A stretch of DNA of 64,000 bases, taken from positions 64,642,172 to 64,706,171 of the forward strand of contig NC_080571.1 of assembly GCF_030247185.1 (NCBI RefSeq). Direction: 5' to 3'. The notes beneath the pieces are model-generated. The model was given only the letters and a program-made list of their open reading frames with translations. It was not told the origin of the DNA and ran no database searches. This DNA is from Malaya genurostris (lineage: Eukaryota; Arthropoda; Insecta; Diptera; Culicidae). Below, in pieces: positions 23,058 to 34,029 of this stretch. Made by a program: the position numbers and the translations under genes. How positions within the stretch are numbered: the stretch's first letter is position 1; each line of letters opens with the position of its first letter.

Positions 23058-24541
23058 CACTCAGAAAAATATTACAGTAACCGCAACCTGTTCCTCATGG
23101 TCATTTCAACTATGCACTCAAATAATAGTAACGACCATGATATCAGATTATTCACCATCTGTATTGTAATAAGCACTAGGACAAAAACTCTACTACTTGA
23201 CTATACCTATTTGTCTTTATGACTTTTCTGGCGTGGTAATTCTGGCAATCATTAAAATAAGAACGAAAAGTTCCAATGACAATTACAAGTAAGGTGAAAT
23301 TGAACTTTCGGTCACCATAAAGTTGAGAAGTGATATAGTTATGACTACCATGTGAGTAAGTTCTTCTTCAGAATATAATAATGTTGTCATGAATAAACAT
23401 ATAGTTGGATAGAGATTGTCAAGTTTGAAAGCACTATACATATTGTTCATATCAACATAATTTATATGTTTTTCGACCGACTATGTATTCTCTTAGTGCG
23501 ACTATACAAATTGTCAATCAACGCGTCTGCTTTTTTTAGTGTCACATCTCAGCTTCATTACAGTGGCAGATTTCATATTCCAACGATGAAATTGCGATAT
23601 CTTGAATTAGTGTTTAATTTTGTAATAGTGCGTAGTTGTACCAAATACAAATAATTTGTTTTTGGTTGTACTTCAGTATTGGTATTGCATGTGAGTAAAT
23701 TTCATAAGAAATAATGATAAAGAAAAAAATGTTATAAATTGTTTCAAAACACAGAGAGCTCGATTCGGAGCATCGTAAACACTCGGCACATGAATATCTC
23801 TAACGGATATGGAAGGTTTTTTCGGAAATAATATCCGAAAAATTTGCTGAGTTTTCCGTTAAGCTTCTGTGTAAATACTTTTTTAGAAATTTTTATATAA
23901 CGTTTTTTCTACACCTTTATAGGAACAGTATTATTCCCCAAGAAATTTGTGGTAAAAAACCCGAACGATTTCATAACGGAAACATTAAAATGTTAAAGAG
24001 AGCAACGCGTTGATAATTTTGAATGCCTACAAGCGTTAAAAAACAACCTCTTACTATGAATATTTTTTTTAAATTTTATAGATAATGTTAATATATCATG
24101 TTAAATCAGTGAAAAATGTATTAGAAAAATAAAGCAGGTTTTAATGTATTCTTGATATCTTTGTATCGAAATTTCAATTAATATAACTTTTGAACATTTT
24201 TGCATGTTCGAATGATCTTCACCATTGTCAAATTAACCAGATTTTCGTGTTTCGAAAGAATCATAAGTGAAATGTAAAAAATACCATGGCACTAGTTAAA
24301 ACAATAAGTACAATGTAAAAATAAGATGCTTTTACGGTTATGCTAAACATTCCAATTGTAGTGGTTATTCATAACATATACAGTTCAATATTACTATTCT
24401 AGAGCTAAAACCATTCATAGTAAAAGTGAGCTTGCATATTGTTAACATCATCTGATTTTATTGTGTGCTGAAACCCACTATACTCGTATGGTTAAACTAA
24501 CCTCCCATATGGTAGCTATTACCATTTTATTTTTCTGAGTG
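23058..24541. mobile_element. Non-autonomous DNA element, CACTCAGAAAAAT termini
   Basis: Thirteen-base inverted termini CACTCAGAAAAAT lie 1,484 bp apart, each next to TA (23056-23057 and 24542-24543), as expected for Tc1/mariner-like insertion. There is no transposase; the longest open frames are short and featureless. The interior is AT-rich, and the termini diverge quickly inward. Confidence 0.6.
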
Positions 24542-24865
24542 TACTATTCTAATTTATTAAACGTAATTCGATTGTTTCTTCTATTTTTCTGTTGATGATT
24601 GTATTGAACAATTAAATATCAGATTTATACGTGCATTATGACGCGATATACATAGTTAAAGTATGCTAACGAACAGAGATATTGTAGACCTCAAAGGTGA
24701 CGTACAATTATTTTAATAGTTCAACAATAAAAACGGCGAAAGAGTAATATCAGATAACGGTTGTTAATAACAGTTATTAATTAGATTAGGAAATCCTCCA
24801 GTCAGTGGCCTAGACTGCACAAGGTGCGAAAGAAATCAATACTGACATTAGTAACTCATTGTAAA

Positions 24866-25020
24866 TTTTTTTTTGTTTCGATTATAGAGGTTTTAACCTT
24901 AAAGTCATTCGGCTCCTCGGGCCAGAAAAACTTTCTGACCCTATGTGCGGGGTTGGGAATCGAACCCAGGCGGGCAGCGTGAAAGACATCGACTTACCCA
25001 TCACACTTTACCCGTCCCCA
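24866..25020 (-). repeat. tRNA-related SINE, second family
   Basis: Read on the minus strand it has a tRNA-like head, the B box GGGTTCGATTCCC, a GGTCAGAAAGTTTTTCTGG body, GGTTAAAACCTCTATAATCG and an A-tail. It is the fuller partner of the copy at 13755-13879. Confidence 0.7.
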
Positions 25021-25499
25021 TTTTGTAAAATTGTTCTTTGTTTAGAAGAATCAAATTCAAGAGCATTTTCGGTGAATGTAAAACTTTTAATGTCGAAAAT
25101 AATTGCCATTGATTCGGTACGAACGACGCTCAATAATAGTTCAACCGGTCCTTTCGCCATTATCTGGCGAACACAACGACATCGACAACAGAATCATTGA
25201 ATCAATACTGACGCTAACTGTCAACGAGTCATCACACGTTCACAGTCAATAAGGAGGAACTAACGAGAGTAAAAAGAATGCCCATTGCGATTTATGAATG
25301 GATTCCGATTCAATTCCCAAAACCGATTGTTACTAGAAATTGGTTGTTACTTTCGAATACGAATCCATTAATTTTAATTTAATCCAAACAGGCTCGGTTT
25401 TACGAACAGTTTTTCGTCAATCTGGGTTGATAAATAAATGTACCTAATTAAATCACAGACTAACAGACATGACAGTATGAGTAAATTCTTATAAAAATA

Positions 25500-25950
25500 A
25501 TTTTTCGTGATGCGCTAGTTCCACCTATATTGTACTGCGCGAACTATTTACTATCGATACACCCCTTGTGTTATGTAAGTTTTTTTATTAGTTGGTTTCC
25601 CCTCGTTTGTCAACACCGATCAGCTGCTTGCAGTGATGCTTGATTTCATCATAATAGTTGAAAATGAATCGTCACAATAAATTATTGGATTACGTTGATA
25701 ATATATTTAACTTTTTCACGATGTTGGAATGTAACCATTTCTGCCTATGAAATTAACGTATTTATGAAAAAAATGTAACCATTTATTTTTTTCAACGTTG
25801 TTCATCTAGACTATTTATTATTGTGTTGGTAATTTTCACCCGAAATTAAGTGGCGGCAGACCAGAAGTAAAAATTGTAACAAAACGGGTTCGATTTTGTA
25901 TCTCGTTGGAGGATGAGAAGTAGGCACAATTCTATATATAGTTTTGGTAT
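25500..25950 (-). repeat. Dispersed repeat, partner of 44883-46066
   Basis: In reverse complement it matches the flanks of the nested mariner at 45 kb: shared blocks include CCAAAACTATATA, GGTCTGCCGCCACTTAATTT, TAGTCTAGATGAACAACG and ATAGTAAATAGTTCGC. It lacks the mariner and retains an interior the other copy has lost. It is non-coding, and the family is not recognised. Confidence 0.65.
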
Positions 25951-25980
25951 ATTAAATTGAGTGAGTCTGTATCACTACAG

Positions 25981-26194
25981 CCGTAACAGCAAGTGACAGT
26001 ATCTCTTTGTTTACTTTCTCTTCTATTAATTACCAAGCGGTTTACACGTTTATCACTTAACTCTTTGCATAGAATGATGCTCGAAACGTTCGACTTCCAA
26101 ACAGAACTGTGAAATCCAAGAAAATCTTTTTAGATCACATCACAATAATCGAAAGAGAGAGTGAACAAAGAGAAACTGTCACTTGCTGTTACGG
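25981..26194. mobile_element. MITE, family with TTTGTTTACTTTCTC termini (copy 2)
   Basis: It starts CCGTAACAGCAAGTGACAGT and ends with the exact reverse complement of those 20 bases, followed inward by the shared TCTCTTTGTTTACTTTCTCT arm. It is 214 bp and non-coding. This is the best preserved of the three copies in the window. Confidence 0.75.
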
Positions 26195-26299
26195 CCTTCT
26201 GGAAAATCAACCGAGATATCTTCAGATAGGGTTGGAAAAGTCTGTATATCCGAAAAAACTACAGTCAGCATATGTCTTGCTGGCAGCCATTTCTCTATA

Positions 26300-26500
26300 A
26301 AGTATGATACGTAAAACTGATTTGACGATCGAAAAAAAAGGTCGCGACAATTTCAAAAGTCTGTAAATTTTGACGAAAGTCTGCGAAAAACTCGGTTTTC
26401 GAAAGTCTGCAAAAGTCTAAAGTCTGCACAAAAAAATGTCTGCAGCACTATGTATGAAATCTGCAAATTTACAGACAAATCTGCAGATCTGGCTTCTCTG
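26300..26500 (-). mobile_element. hAT-like MITE rich in GCAGACTTT words (copy C)
   Basis: The minus strand begins CAGAGAAGCCAGATCTGCAG and carries the repeated CAGACTTTTGCAGAC-type words and the long T run seen in the copy at 46086-46321. The far terminus is too diverged to place. Confidence 0.5.
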
Positions 26501-28776
26501 ATCATGGGCAGCAAGAACAATGAGTGGAATGAATGAAAAGCGAGTTCTAAACCAGAAGAAATGTCCGCACCAAGTTTCGTTAGTTCTTCCAAGCGTGCAT
26601 CTATCCTTTTTTAACAAATTGAATGAGACTTACCTCTCACGCCACAAGAAAAACGGGTCACAAAATTATCCATCAGTTCAATCTAAATGAGCTGATACAT
26701 CGATACGATTCATTTTGGTGAGCTGATCGGTTCGGAGCTGCTCACCAAGATGAGATGTTTCCGCACACCTCTAGTGGAAACAAAATGATGTTTCATTAAA
26801 AATTGAGTAAAATCCTATCAAATTGATTGATAAAATGTCAGTTGAATTTGTCAGTGACATTAAGTGACACCCGTCGAAAATCGGCCACACTATCCGTCGT
26901 ACATCGGTCATATTCTCGTTGCAGTTGAAAACTGGAAAATAATTCCAGCGACAATCATTACTATCACGTTCGACGTGGAATATATGATGTCGCAAGTACC
27001 GTATTTTATTTATGTAGTGATGCACTAGTATGCGCACTAGTAGCGACGTTATGGATTTACCAATGAACGTGAAAAAACAATTATCGCTGGTTGCGTTTTT
27101 GAGACCTCCATTGCAGCGACAATACCTACCCAAAAATTGAGTATTTGTATAAAAAAAAAGTTGACCGATGAGCGACAGATATCACTTAAAGTCAGTGACA
27201 ATTTCATCAGACATCGTATCAATCAAATTGATAGTTTTAGGTAAAATATCATCATGTACCAATGAGTGGCCACAAGTAAACGTGCAATAAAAAAGTAGAC
27301 AGTTTTCAAAATGCGCACTCTCCCGAAGATCAACGTTGTTGTAGAATCAATTTTATACACCGAAAGATCAAATAATGAAATCCAGTTTCGTCGATAGATA
27401 GTGAGACATTACGATGATCGATTTTGTCGGTTGTCGCGTCGATAGTTGTTCATGTTAAATCCAAATAAGAGTACGTGCAACAATTCTAAAATTCGTATAT
27501 TTTAAAGTCAGTAGATTCACCATAATAAATTCGGTCTTAAGTCTGAGTGATAATCGGAATTTAGAAAAGTTTAACAGGGAAGGGATTAAAAACGAACCGT
27601 GCGGGATTAGGTGAGATTATTTCGGAATAGATGAGTTTATTTATCTGAGTTAGTCTAGAGCTTAGAGTGATTTGACTCATTTATTTCTAAAACAATCGGC
27701 TCGAAAAAAATCGACTTCGGTAATCCCGATATTTTTCAAAAATTTCTATTGTTTAGGGGTTTGAGCCTCCTAAGGAATTTTTTTTAAACGGTAACACCAC
27801 ACACTTAGATTGGTTTACCGATGTCAGCTGTTCCATCCTCGTTAGCTGATTTTCCAGTAAAATTAACATTTCATCACAGCGGTAGGGTAACAGAGGTATT
27901 TTGGCCACCATATATTTTGGCCCACCTAACAATCTTTATGGGTTTAACAGATGTTAGTTGAAACATGTTCCAACAGTTTGAAGCTAATTACACTAAATTA
28001 TCTAATGCGGAAGGGGTTTTCAAAAATAATACAACATTTGGTGGATATTTTACAAAGTGGGCCAAAATAAAATAAATCCGAATGAAGTTTAGTGTGCAGA
28101 TTTTTAAAACATCTGGAAACCATCTTTACCTCAATTTTGCGGTTTCTTATGCGAATTCGCAAAGTTTTCCAACTTTTCACGGTGATTAGGCGAATTTTCG
28201 AAGTTATACGGTTGTTTTATGAGACTTTTTGTACGGTACGTGTTCCTGCAAAAAAAATATTTGTATTGTTAAAAAAATACTCAACCGGTGCTACTTCCTC
28301 TTCTAGAAATTCTATATTTTGCGTGTTTCTGACACTTGATATTCGTTCTAATGAGCCAATCCCGCCGCATACGCATGGCTGCCAGATGGCTGACTAAACG
28401 CTGCCAGCTGGAAAAATATGGCTGGCAGACATTCTGGTGACCGACTGCCTCACCGCTGCCAGATATATAACTCAAACGATACAACCGTATCCACCAGGAT
28501 TTTTCCACATTGAAATCTTTGACATTTTCAACGAAGGTGAGAAGATGAAAACGCTCGGCTAACTTAGATACAGGCGACTTTGTTTTGTCAAATTGGATTT
28601 GACAACCGTCACTGAATCAATTTTGGTAGCCGTCTGGTGGCCATGGCTGTCCAGGTAGCCAAAACGCTATGCGGGCGCTACAGAAAAACATCGCAGTCTC
28701 TTATCAGGTTTGTTTTGATTCCTGGTTCTGTGGTGTGTTGGCGATTTCAATTTTATTTGCTATCAGTTTTAGCTGG

Positions 28777-28790
28777 AGAGACCAAATCAC
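28777..28790 (+). repeat. Target-site duplication, left copy
   Basis: AGAGACCAAATCAC here is repeated exactly at 33961-33974 and brackets the I-like LINE, which fixes both ends of the insertion. Confidence 0.9.
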
Positions 28791-28977
28791 CATTCGGTTC
28801 GGACTTTTGAGTGCGCCATATTGGTTTTTTTTTTAAAGGAGCGAAAAAATCTAGAAAAATCAGTGAATTAGACGTTAAATTAGAAGCGACAATAGAATAA
28901 CTTATTTAAACTTGTGTTATCTTTTTTCGGAAAGTTGAATTTCATCAGGAAATACAGTTTTCACCGTAAAATACAGT

Positions 28978-30231
28978 ATGGCGAAGCCGCCGGACAGGGG
29001 GCGCGCTTACCAAGAATACGAATACAATGATTCGGACAGCGCACCGTACAGAGTCATAGTACAACTGCTGGACAATAAAAATGACAACCTACGCATAAAT
29101 AAATTGACATTTGGATATTTGATGACGAAATCAGAATATTACCGACAGAATATAATTAACATCCGGCCACTTGGAAAATACAAGCTCATTGTTTTCATGT
29201 CAACGCGTCAGTCGGCAAATCTGTTGCAAAAAGATGAAGCACTCAAGGAAAATAATTATAAAGCATACATTCCACGGAGTTTCATTTCCGTTTCCGGCGT
29301 GGTTGCTGGAGTTCCGGTAGAAATGACCATGGACGAGATCAGAGAGAACATCAAAAGCGAGCTCCCGATTATCAACATCAACAGACTACATCGTTACAAT
29401 AACGGGGAAAAAATTCCAACCAACCGAATTGGTATTATATTCCGCGCAAGCAAGCTGCCAAAAGATATTCGCATGTTCTGTTGTGTCAATACAGTCCGTC
29501 CTTTTATAAATAAACCCATCTTATGTCATAACTGCTTAAGATATAACCATCGTACGGAAAACTGCAAGTCTAAGAAACGTTGCTCGACCTGCTCGCTGGT
29601 GCACGAAAATACTGAAACAGAATGCCATACGAAATGTTTTTACTGCAAAACCGATCATCTCACATCGCACATGGAATGCCCAGAACGAATCCGACAGCGA
29701 AACATCAAAACAATTATGGCACGAACAACTCTAACATATATGGAAGCTAAGGAACAGCATCCTATCTACACATATAACAGATATGATGTATTAGAAAACG
29801 AAGAAGATTATCCTGCACTGCCGCAATCATACGCGGACATGGTAGCCGGCCAATTTACTTCAAAACCAAGCTACAAGAAGAAACAGCAAGGAGAAAAACG
29901 ATCTATTACTGCCGAGATGGAGATGGAATCGACCGAAATATGTGCAGACAAAAAAAAGAAAGACCACAAAGAGCTTGGAGATGGAATAGCACTCTTCAAC
30001 AAATTTCGAGTCACTGACTACGAAAGATGGGCTAAGAAAATTGACGAACAACGATCGCAGGAGATAATACAACAATTAAGTGTCAACACAAACACTTCCC
30101 AGGATAGCCTAAATACCTACACAGTTTTAGGTGCCGTTCCCCGAACAGGAAAGAACGAATCGAGTAGCAGACACAGATCACGAAGCAGAAATAATCAGAA
30201 AGATAAATTGAACGAGTCAAATCGTAAGTAA
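28978..30231 (+). CDS. LINE ORF1, gag-like nucleic-acid-binding protein
   Basis: 417 residues. The N-terminal ~180 residues have an RRM-like look. Three Cys/His knuckles follow at about residues 182-240: C-H-N-C-L-R-Y-N-H-R-T-E-N-C, then C-S-T-C...H...C and C-F-Y-C-K-T-D-H...C. Lys/Arg/Ser-rich sequence ends the protein. In I-type LINEs this protein packages the element RNA. The start ATG lies 187 bp from the element's 5' end. The stop codon is immediately followed by the ATG of ORF2, suggesting reinitiation or coupled translation of ORF2. Confidence 0.85.
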   Translation: MAKPPDRGRAYQEYEYNDSDSAPYRVIVQLLDNKNDNLRINKLTFGYLMTKSEYYRQNIINIRPLGKYKLIVFMSTRQSANLLQKDEALKENNYKAYIPRSFISVSGVVAGVPVEMTMDEIRENIKSELPIININRLHRYNNGEKIPTNRIGIIFRASKLPKDIRMFCCVNTVRPFINKPILCHNCLRYNHRTENCKSKKRCSTCSLVHENTETECHTKCFYCKTDHLTSHMECPERIRQRNIKTIMARTTLTYMEAKEQHPIYTYNRYDVLENEEDYPALPQSYADMVAGQFTSKPSYKKKQQGEKRSITAEMEMESTEICADKKKKDHKELGDGIALFNKFRVTDYERWAKKIDEQRSQEIIQQLSVNTNTSQDSLNTYTVLGAVPRTGKNESSSRHRSRSRNNQKDKLNESNRK

Positions 30232-33200
30232 ATGTCAGACAATATTAGAATATTCCAGGTTAACATTCAAAGTTTAGAGAAACACAAGGAAGAATTAACA
30301 CGTGTGTTATTCGGACAAAAATACGATGTCTGTTTTATATCAGAGAGCTGGAGTAAAATCGAGTTTGAACACTCCAAATACAAAATACCAGGGTACTTGA
30401 CATTTCTCAATTCTAGAAGTGACGGTTACGGTGGCGCGGGAATAATAATAAACAAAAAATTAAAACCAGAGAAGTCCAAATACCTTATTCTAGCAAAATA
30501 CAGACAGTGGGTCGATATCTTATCGCTGAAGATATTCTGGCAGTATCGCTGTACGTGTCGCCATGCATACTAGTATCAGATTTTGAAAATGAGTTGAAGA
30601 TGATATTTAAAGCAACAGCCAAATTTAGAAAGATAATAATTGGAGGTGATTTCAACTCACATCATCACTCTTGGGATAACTGCCATTCAGATGGAAAAGG
30701 CTCCATTCTTAACGATCTAACGAATGAAGAAAATCTAATCATCATGAATAATGGTCAACCTACATACTTTCCTTTGGATATAAGCAAAACCCCCTCAGCC
30801 ATCGATTTAGTTATGGTATCAACATCACTTCTACTCGATACGTTTACGAATATCTTGGACTACGGTATCGGAAGCCATCATGTAGCCCTAGAAACAGTTG
30901 TGCAACTGTCAGCTCGCCAAAAACCACAATATTTCATCAATAAGAAAAAAATCTTCGAGCAAGTCAAAAATATAGATACAGACCGCGTTACTTCCATAAA
31001 CGACCTCCAGAAAGCTGCTAAATCTATTATAAAACTCTCTAGGCAAAAGAATAAATATTCGCCGAAATTCTGGTGGTCTGACGACGTTGAACGAGCATGG
31101 AAAGAAAAAAGAGTCGCAAGGTCCCTTTTCAACAAAAACGGAGGAATTAAGGAGCTTCTAGATTTCAAAAAGAAGGAGGCGATTTTCGTCAAATTGAAGA
31201 GAGAATCATCGAAGGCAAATTTTCACAAGTTTGTTTCCAGTATCGATCCTCAAACACCTACTACTATAATTTGGGATAAACTAAGAAAGCTAACAGGTGG
31301 CAGAAGGAAGAACGAAAACGTACTAGTACACACAGACAAAAGCTTAGCATATGAATTCCTTGATAAACACTTTCCGTCTGAACCCTACAAGGATGACAAT
31401 CCTGCGCGCTTTGCAGATTATGATGTGATCACAGAGGATATATGGGAAAAACACCTAGCAAAGAAAACACAAGGAAAAAGCAAAATCTCTTCTCCAGGAT
31501 CCGATGGCATCTCCTACGAGATGCTGAAAATATTAAAACCAAACGTAAGAGATAACATAATACGGGATTTAAACACTATTTGGAGGACTAAGAGAATCCC
31601 AACTGAATTAAAAACTATCAAAGTCGTTGCAATACCTAAACCAGGGAAAAATCCAGAAACGCTAGATGGCACACGTCCGATCTCACTTGTGAACTGCGGG
31701 ATTAAGTTGTTGAATTCGGCAATCCTCGATAAGTTAGAAACCGTTTTGGAAAACAGAAAAGTTCTTCCCGAATTATCTTTCGGCTTTAGAAAACGAACGT
31801 CGACAATTACTTGCCTCGAATTTGTCACGAACAAAATCGGTCAAATAAAAAGTAAAAACTGTGTCGCTGCTATAATTTTTGTTGACCTCACAAACGCTTT
31901 CAACTGTGTTAAGGTAGAAAAAATGGAAGAAATATTACTTAACTGCAGTATTCCCCCGGAGATGGTTAGCTGGTTTGTAACCTTCCTAACCAACAGGAAA
32001 ATCCTACTTCAGGTATCGGGCGAAACGCTGTCTCGTTTCGTCAGTCAAGGATTACCACAAGGAGACGTATGTTCACCTACACTATTTAATATCTACACAT
32101 CAGAGTTCCATAACATCTTTGTTGAAGGTGTAACACTTGTGCAATTTGCCGACGACTTTGCAGTTATCATCGAAGGAGCAAGTAAAGAGCAAGTAGAAGA
32201 AAGAGGAGAGAAGTTCATAAGAAAGTTCAAATCTAAAGCCGAGGAATTAAATCTCAAAATGAACCTACAAAAAACTAAAGCGATGCTGTTCAACAGCAGC
32301 CCCAAAGACTTGGACATCAGCATAGACGATACAAAATTGGAAACCGTTCGCACGCACAGGTACCTCGGTTTAGTCATAGATAAACTGCTTCGGTATGGTG
32401 CTCACATAAGAAATTTAGTATATCGTCTGACAGAACGGCTAAATCTGATTAAGGTCATAAGCGGGCTCAAGTATGGCGCCCATCCCCAGACAATGCGTAT
32501 GGTCTACAACGCTTTATTTAAAAGCTGCTTGGATTATGGCTCTACGTTGTACGGATCTGCCTGCAAAACAAATTTAGAAAAAATAGACGTCCTGAACAAT
32601 CAGTGTCTGCGAAAAGTAACTGGTTGCACGAAAACTACACCGATCAATACACTGTACGCAATAGCTGGACAATCCCCACTAGAGTTCAGAAGATTAGCGA
32701 ATACTGGTAAGCAGTTGGCAAAACACTACTACCGAAACTCCGTTGTCAAGCAACAAATCGACACTGTAACTGAACAAAGAAAAAATCATAGTTTCATTCA
32801 ACAAATTGCCTTGAAATACTTACCGATCCTCGATTTGACAACTTCATCCATTATAAGTCGAAAACAATGGGAAAATATCAAGATTGAAACAGAACTACCC
32901 GAGGGACTATGGAGAAAAAAAGAAACTAATACAAGAACATTGAGACAAATAACGCTATCGTTAATTCATGGCAAATACACATCACGACGTATTATTTTTA
33001 CTGATGCATCCCGAATTTGGGATTCGTGCGGAATTGGTATTTACGACGATTTGACAAATTTCCACCTTAGCTTAAAATTAAAAAACTCTGTGTGCATTAT
33101 GTCGGCCGAGATAGAGGCTATCTGGGTCGCTCTACAATATTTATCACGTTCCGGAATCAACAACGCTGTTATAATGACCGATTCTAAATCAGGCCTTGAA

Positions 33201-33824
33201 TTCATTAAGTCGAACATTAGGGCTCGTCACCGAGACGAAACTATTGAGAGACTGTTGGCGATGGCTTCCACGACCGGCACAACATTGCAATGGATACCCG
33301 GCCACACGGGAACAACTGGCAATGAAATAGCAGATCGATTAGCGAAATCAGCCCTAACTCAACAAAACATCTGCAAAAACAAAATGTTTTATCACGATGT
33401 AGAAAATTTTTTTCGTCACGAAACAGAGGTAAATACACAACAATGGTACCTTGAATATGCTGCCATCCATGGCAAAGGCAGAAAGTTCTTTCAGTTCCAG
33501 AATGTAATACCTAACAAACCCTGGTACACCGGATTAAAACTCTCCAACATAGAAACTCGTACTCTGAATCGGCTGGTAGCTGGTCACGATTATTCCGCTT
33601 ACTGGTTGGAAAAAATGAAAATACAAGAGGATCCCTTTTGCGTAAACTGCAATGTAATAGAAACCGCAGAACACATAATATTTGCCTGTAACAAATACGT
33701 ACAAAGCAGAAACAAATTTATGCTAAACAACTTTAGCAACATCTACCAAGTATTTGCCACCAAAAATACAACACTTCTCCGCAATGTGGTTGCATTCCTC
33801 GAAGAAATAAATAAACCAATCTAA
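30232..33824 (+). pseudogene. LINE ORF2 (endonuclease-RT-RNase H), one frameshift
   Basis: Reading begins at ATG 30232 and shifts frame once between about 30507 and 30573; the second frame then runs to 33824. Seen in order: APE-type endonuclease (I-S-E-S-W, G-G-D-F-N-S-H, S-A-I-D-L, G-S-H-H); reverse transcriptase (P-G-S-D-G, F-V-D-L-T-N-A-F, G-L-P-Q-G-D-V-C-S-P, F-A-D-D); RNase H (F-T-D-A-S, A-E-I-E-A-I, M-T-D-S-K, P-G-H-T-G-T-T-G-N-E-I-A-D); and a C-terminal C-x2-C-x7-H-x4-C motif. Catalytic residues are present; the frameshift inside the endonuclease is the only break I see. Confidence 0.85.
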
Positions 33825-33960
33825 CATATGCATGTCATTTGACAGTAAAGTCGACGAGACTATAAACAAAACAAACTGGCAATATAGCGACAGCTGTGCC
33901 ATCCCCCACCATCGCTCACTGTCAATGATTGTCACTGAGCAAACCAGAAGAAGAAGAAGA

Positions 33961-33974
33961 AGAGACCAAATCAC
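33961..33974 (+). repeat. Target-site duplication, right copy
   Basis: This is an exact repeat of 28777-28790. It lies directly after the GAA-type tail of the LINE and 55 bp before the COG1 start codon. Confidence 0.9.
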
Positions 33975-34029
33975 AGATCTTTTATTGATCATTGTTAAAG
34001 GTTTTATTGAATGTTCTACTTACTCTATA

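Larger units (their letters stand above)
22600..28776. other. Intergenic repeat-rich DNA between Dhc64C and COG1
   Basis: No host gene is recognisable. Named pieces are a TA-flanked 1.48-kb element (23058-24541), a SINE (24866-25020), a dispersed repeat (25500-25950), a MITE (25981-26194) and a hAT-like MITE (about 26300-26500). The stretch 22650-22930 has imperfect inverted ends and may be another MITE, as may 28361-28680 with its repeated TGGCTGCCAG-type words. 26510-28360 shows nothing I can identify. Confidence 0.6.
28791..33960 (+). mobile_element. I-clade-like LINE, nearly full length
   Basis: 5,170 bp bounded by a 14-bp duplication. It has a ~187-bp 5' UTR, a gag-like ORF1 (28978-30231), an ORF2 with endonuclease, reverse transcriptase and RNase H (30232-33824), and a ~136-bp 3' UTR ending in a GAA-type tandem tail. 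ORF1 zinc knuckles plus an RNase H domain after the RT place it in or near the I clade. The perfect duplication and near-intact ORFs imply a recent insertion. ORF2 has one frameshift, so this copy is probably not autonomous. Confidence 0.9.

Noticed and set aside
33832..34029. Extension of COG1 upstream to an earlier in-frame ATG
   Set aside because: That stretch is the 3' end of the inserted LINE and its target duplication. The COG1 family start fits ATG 34030.
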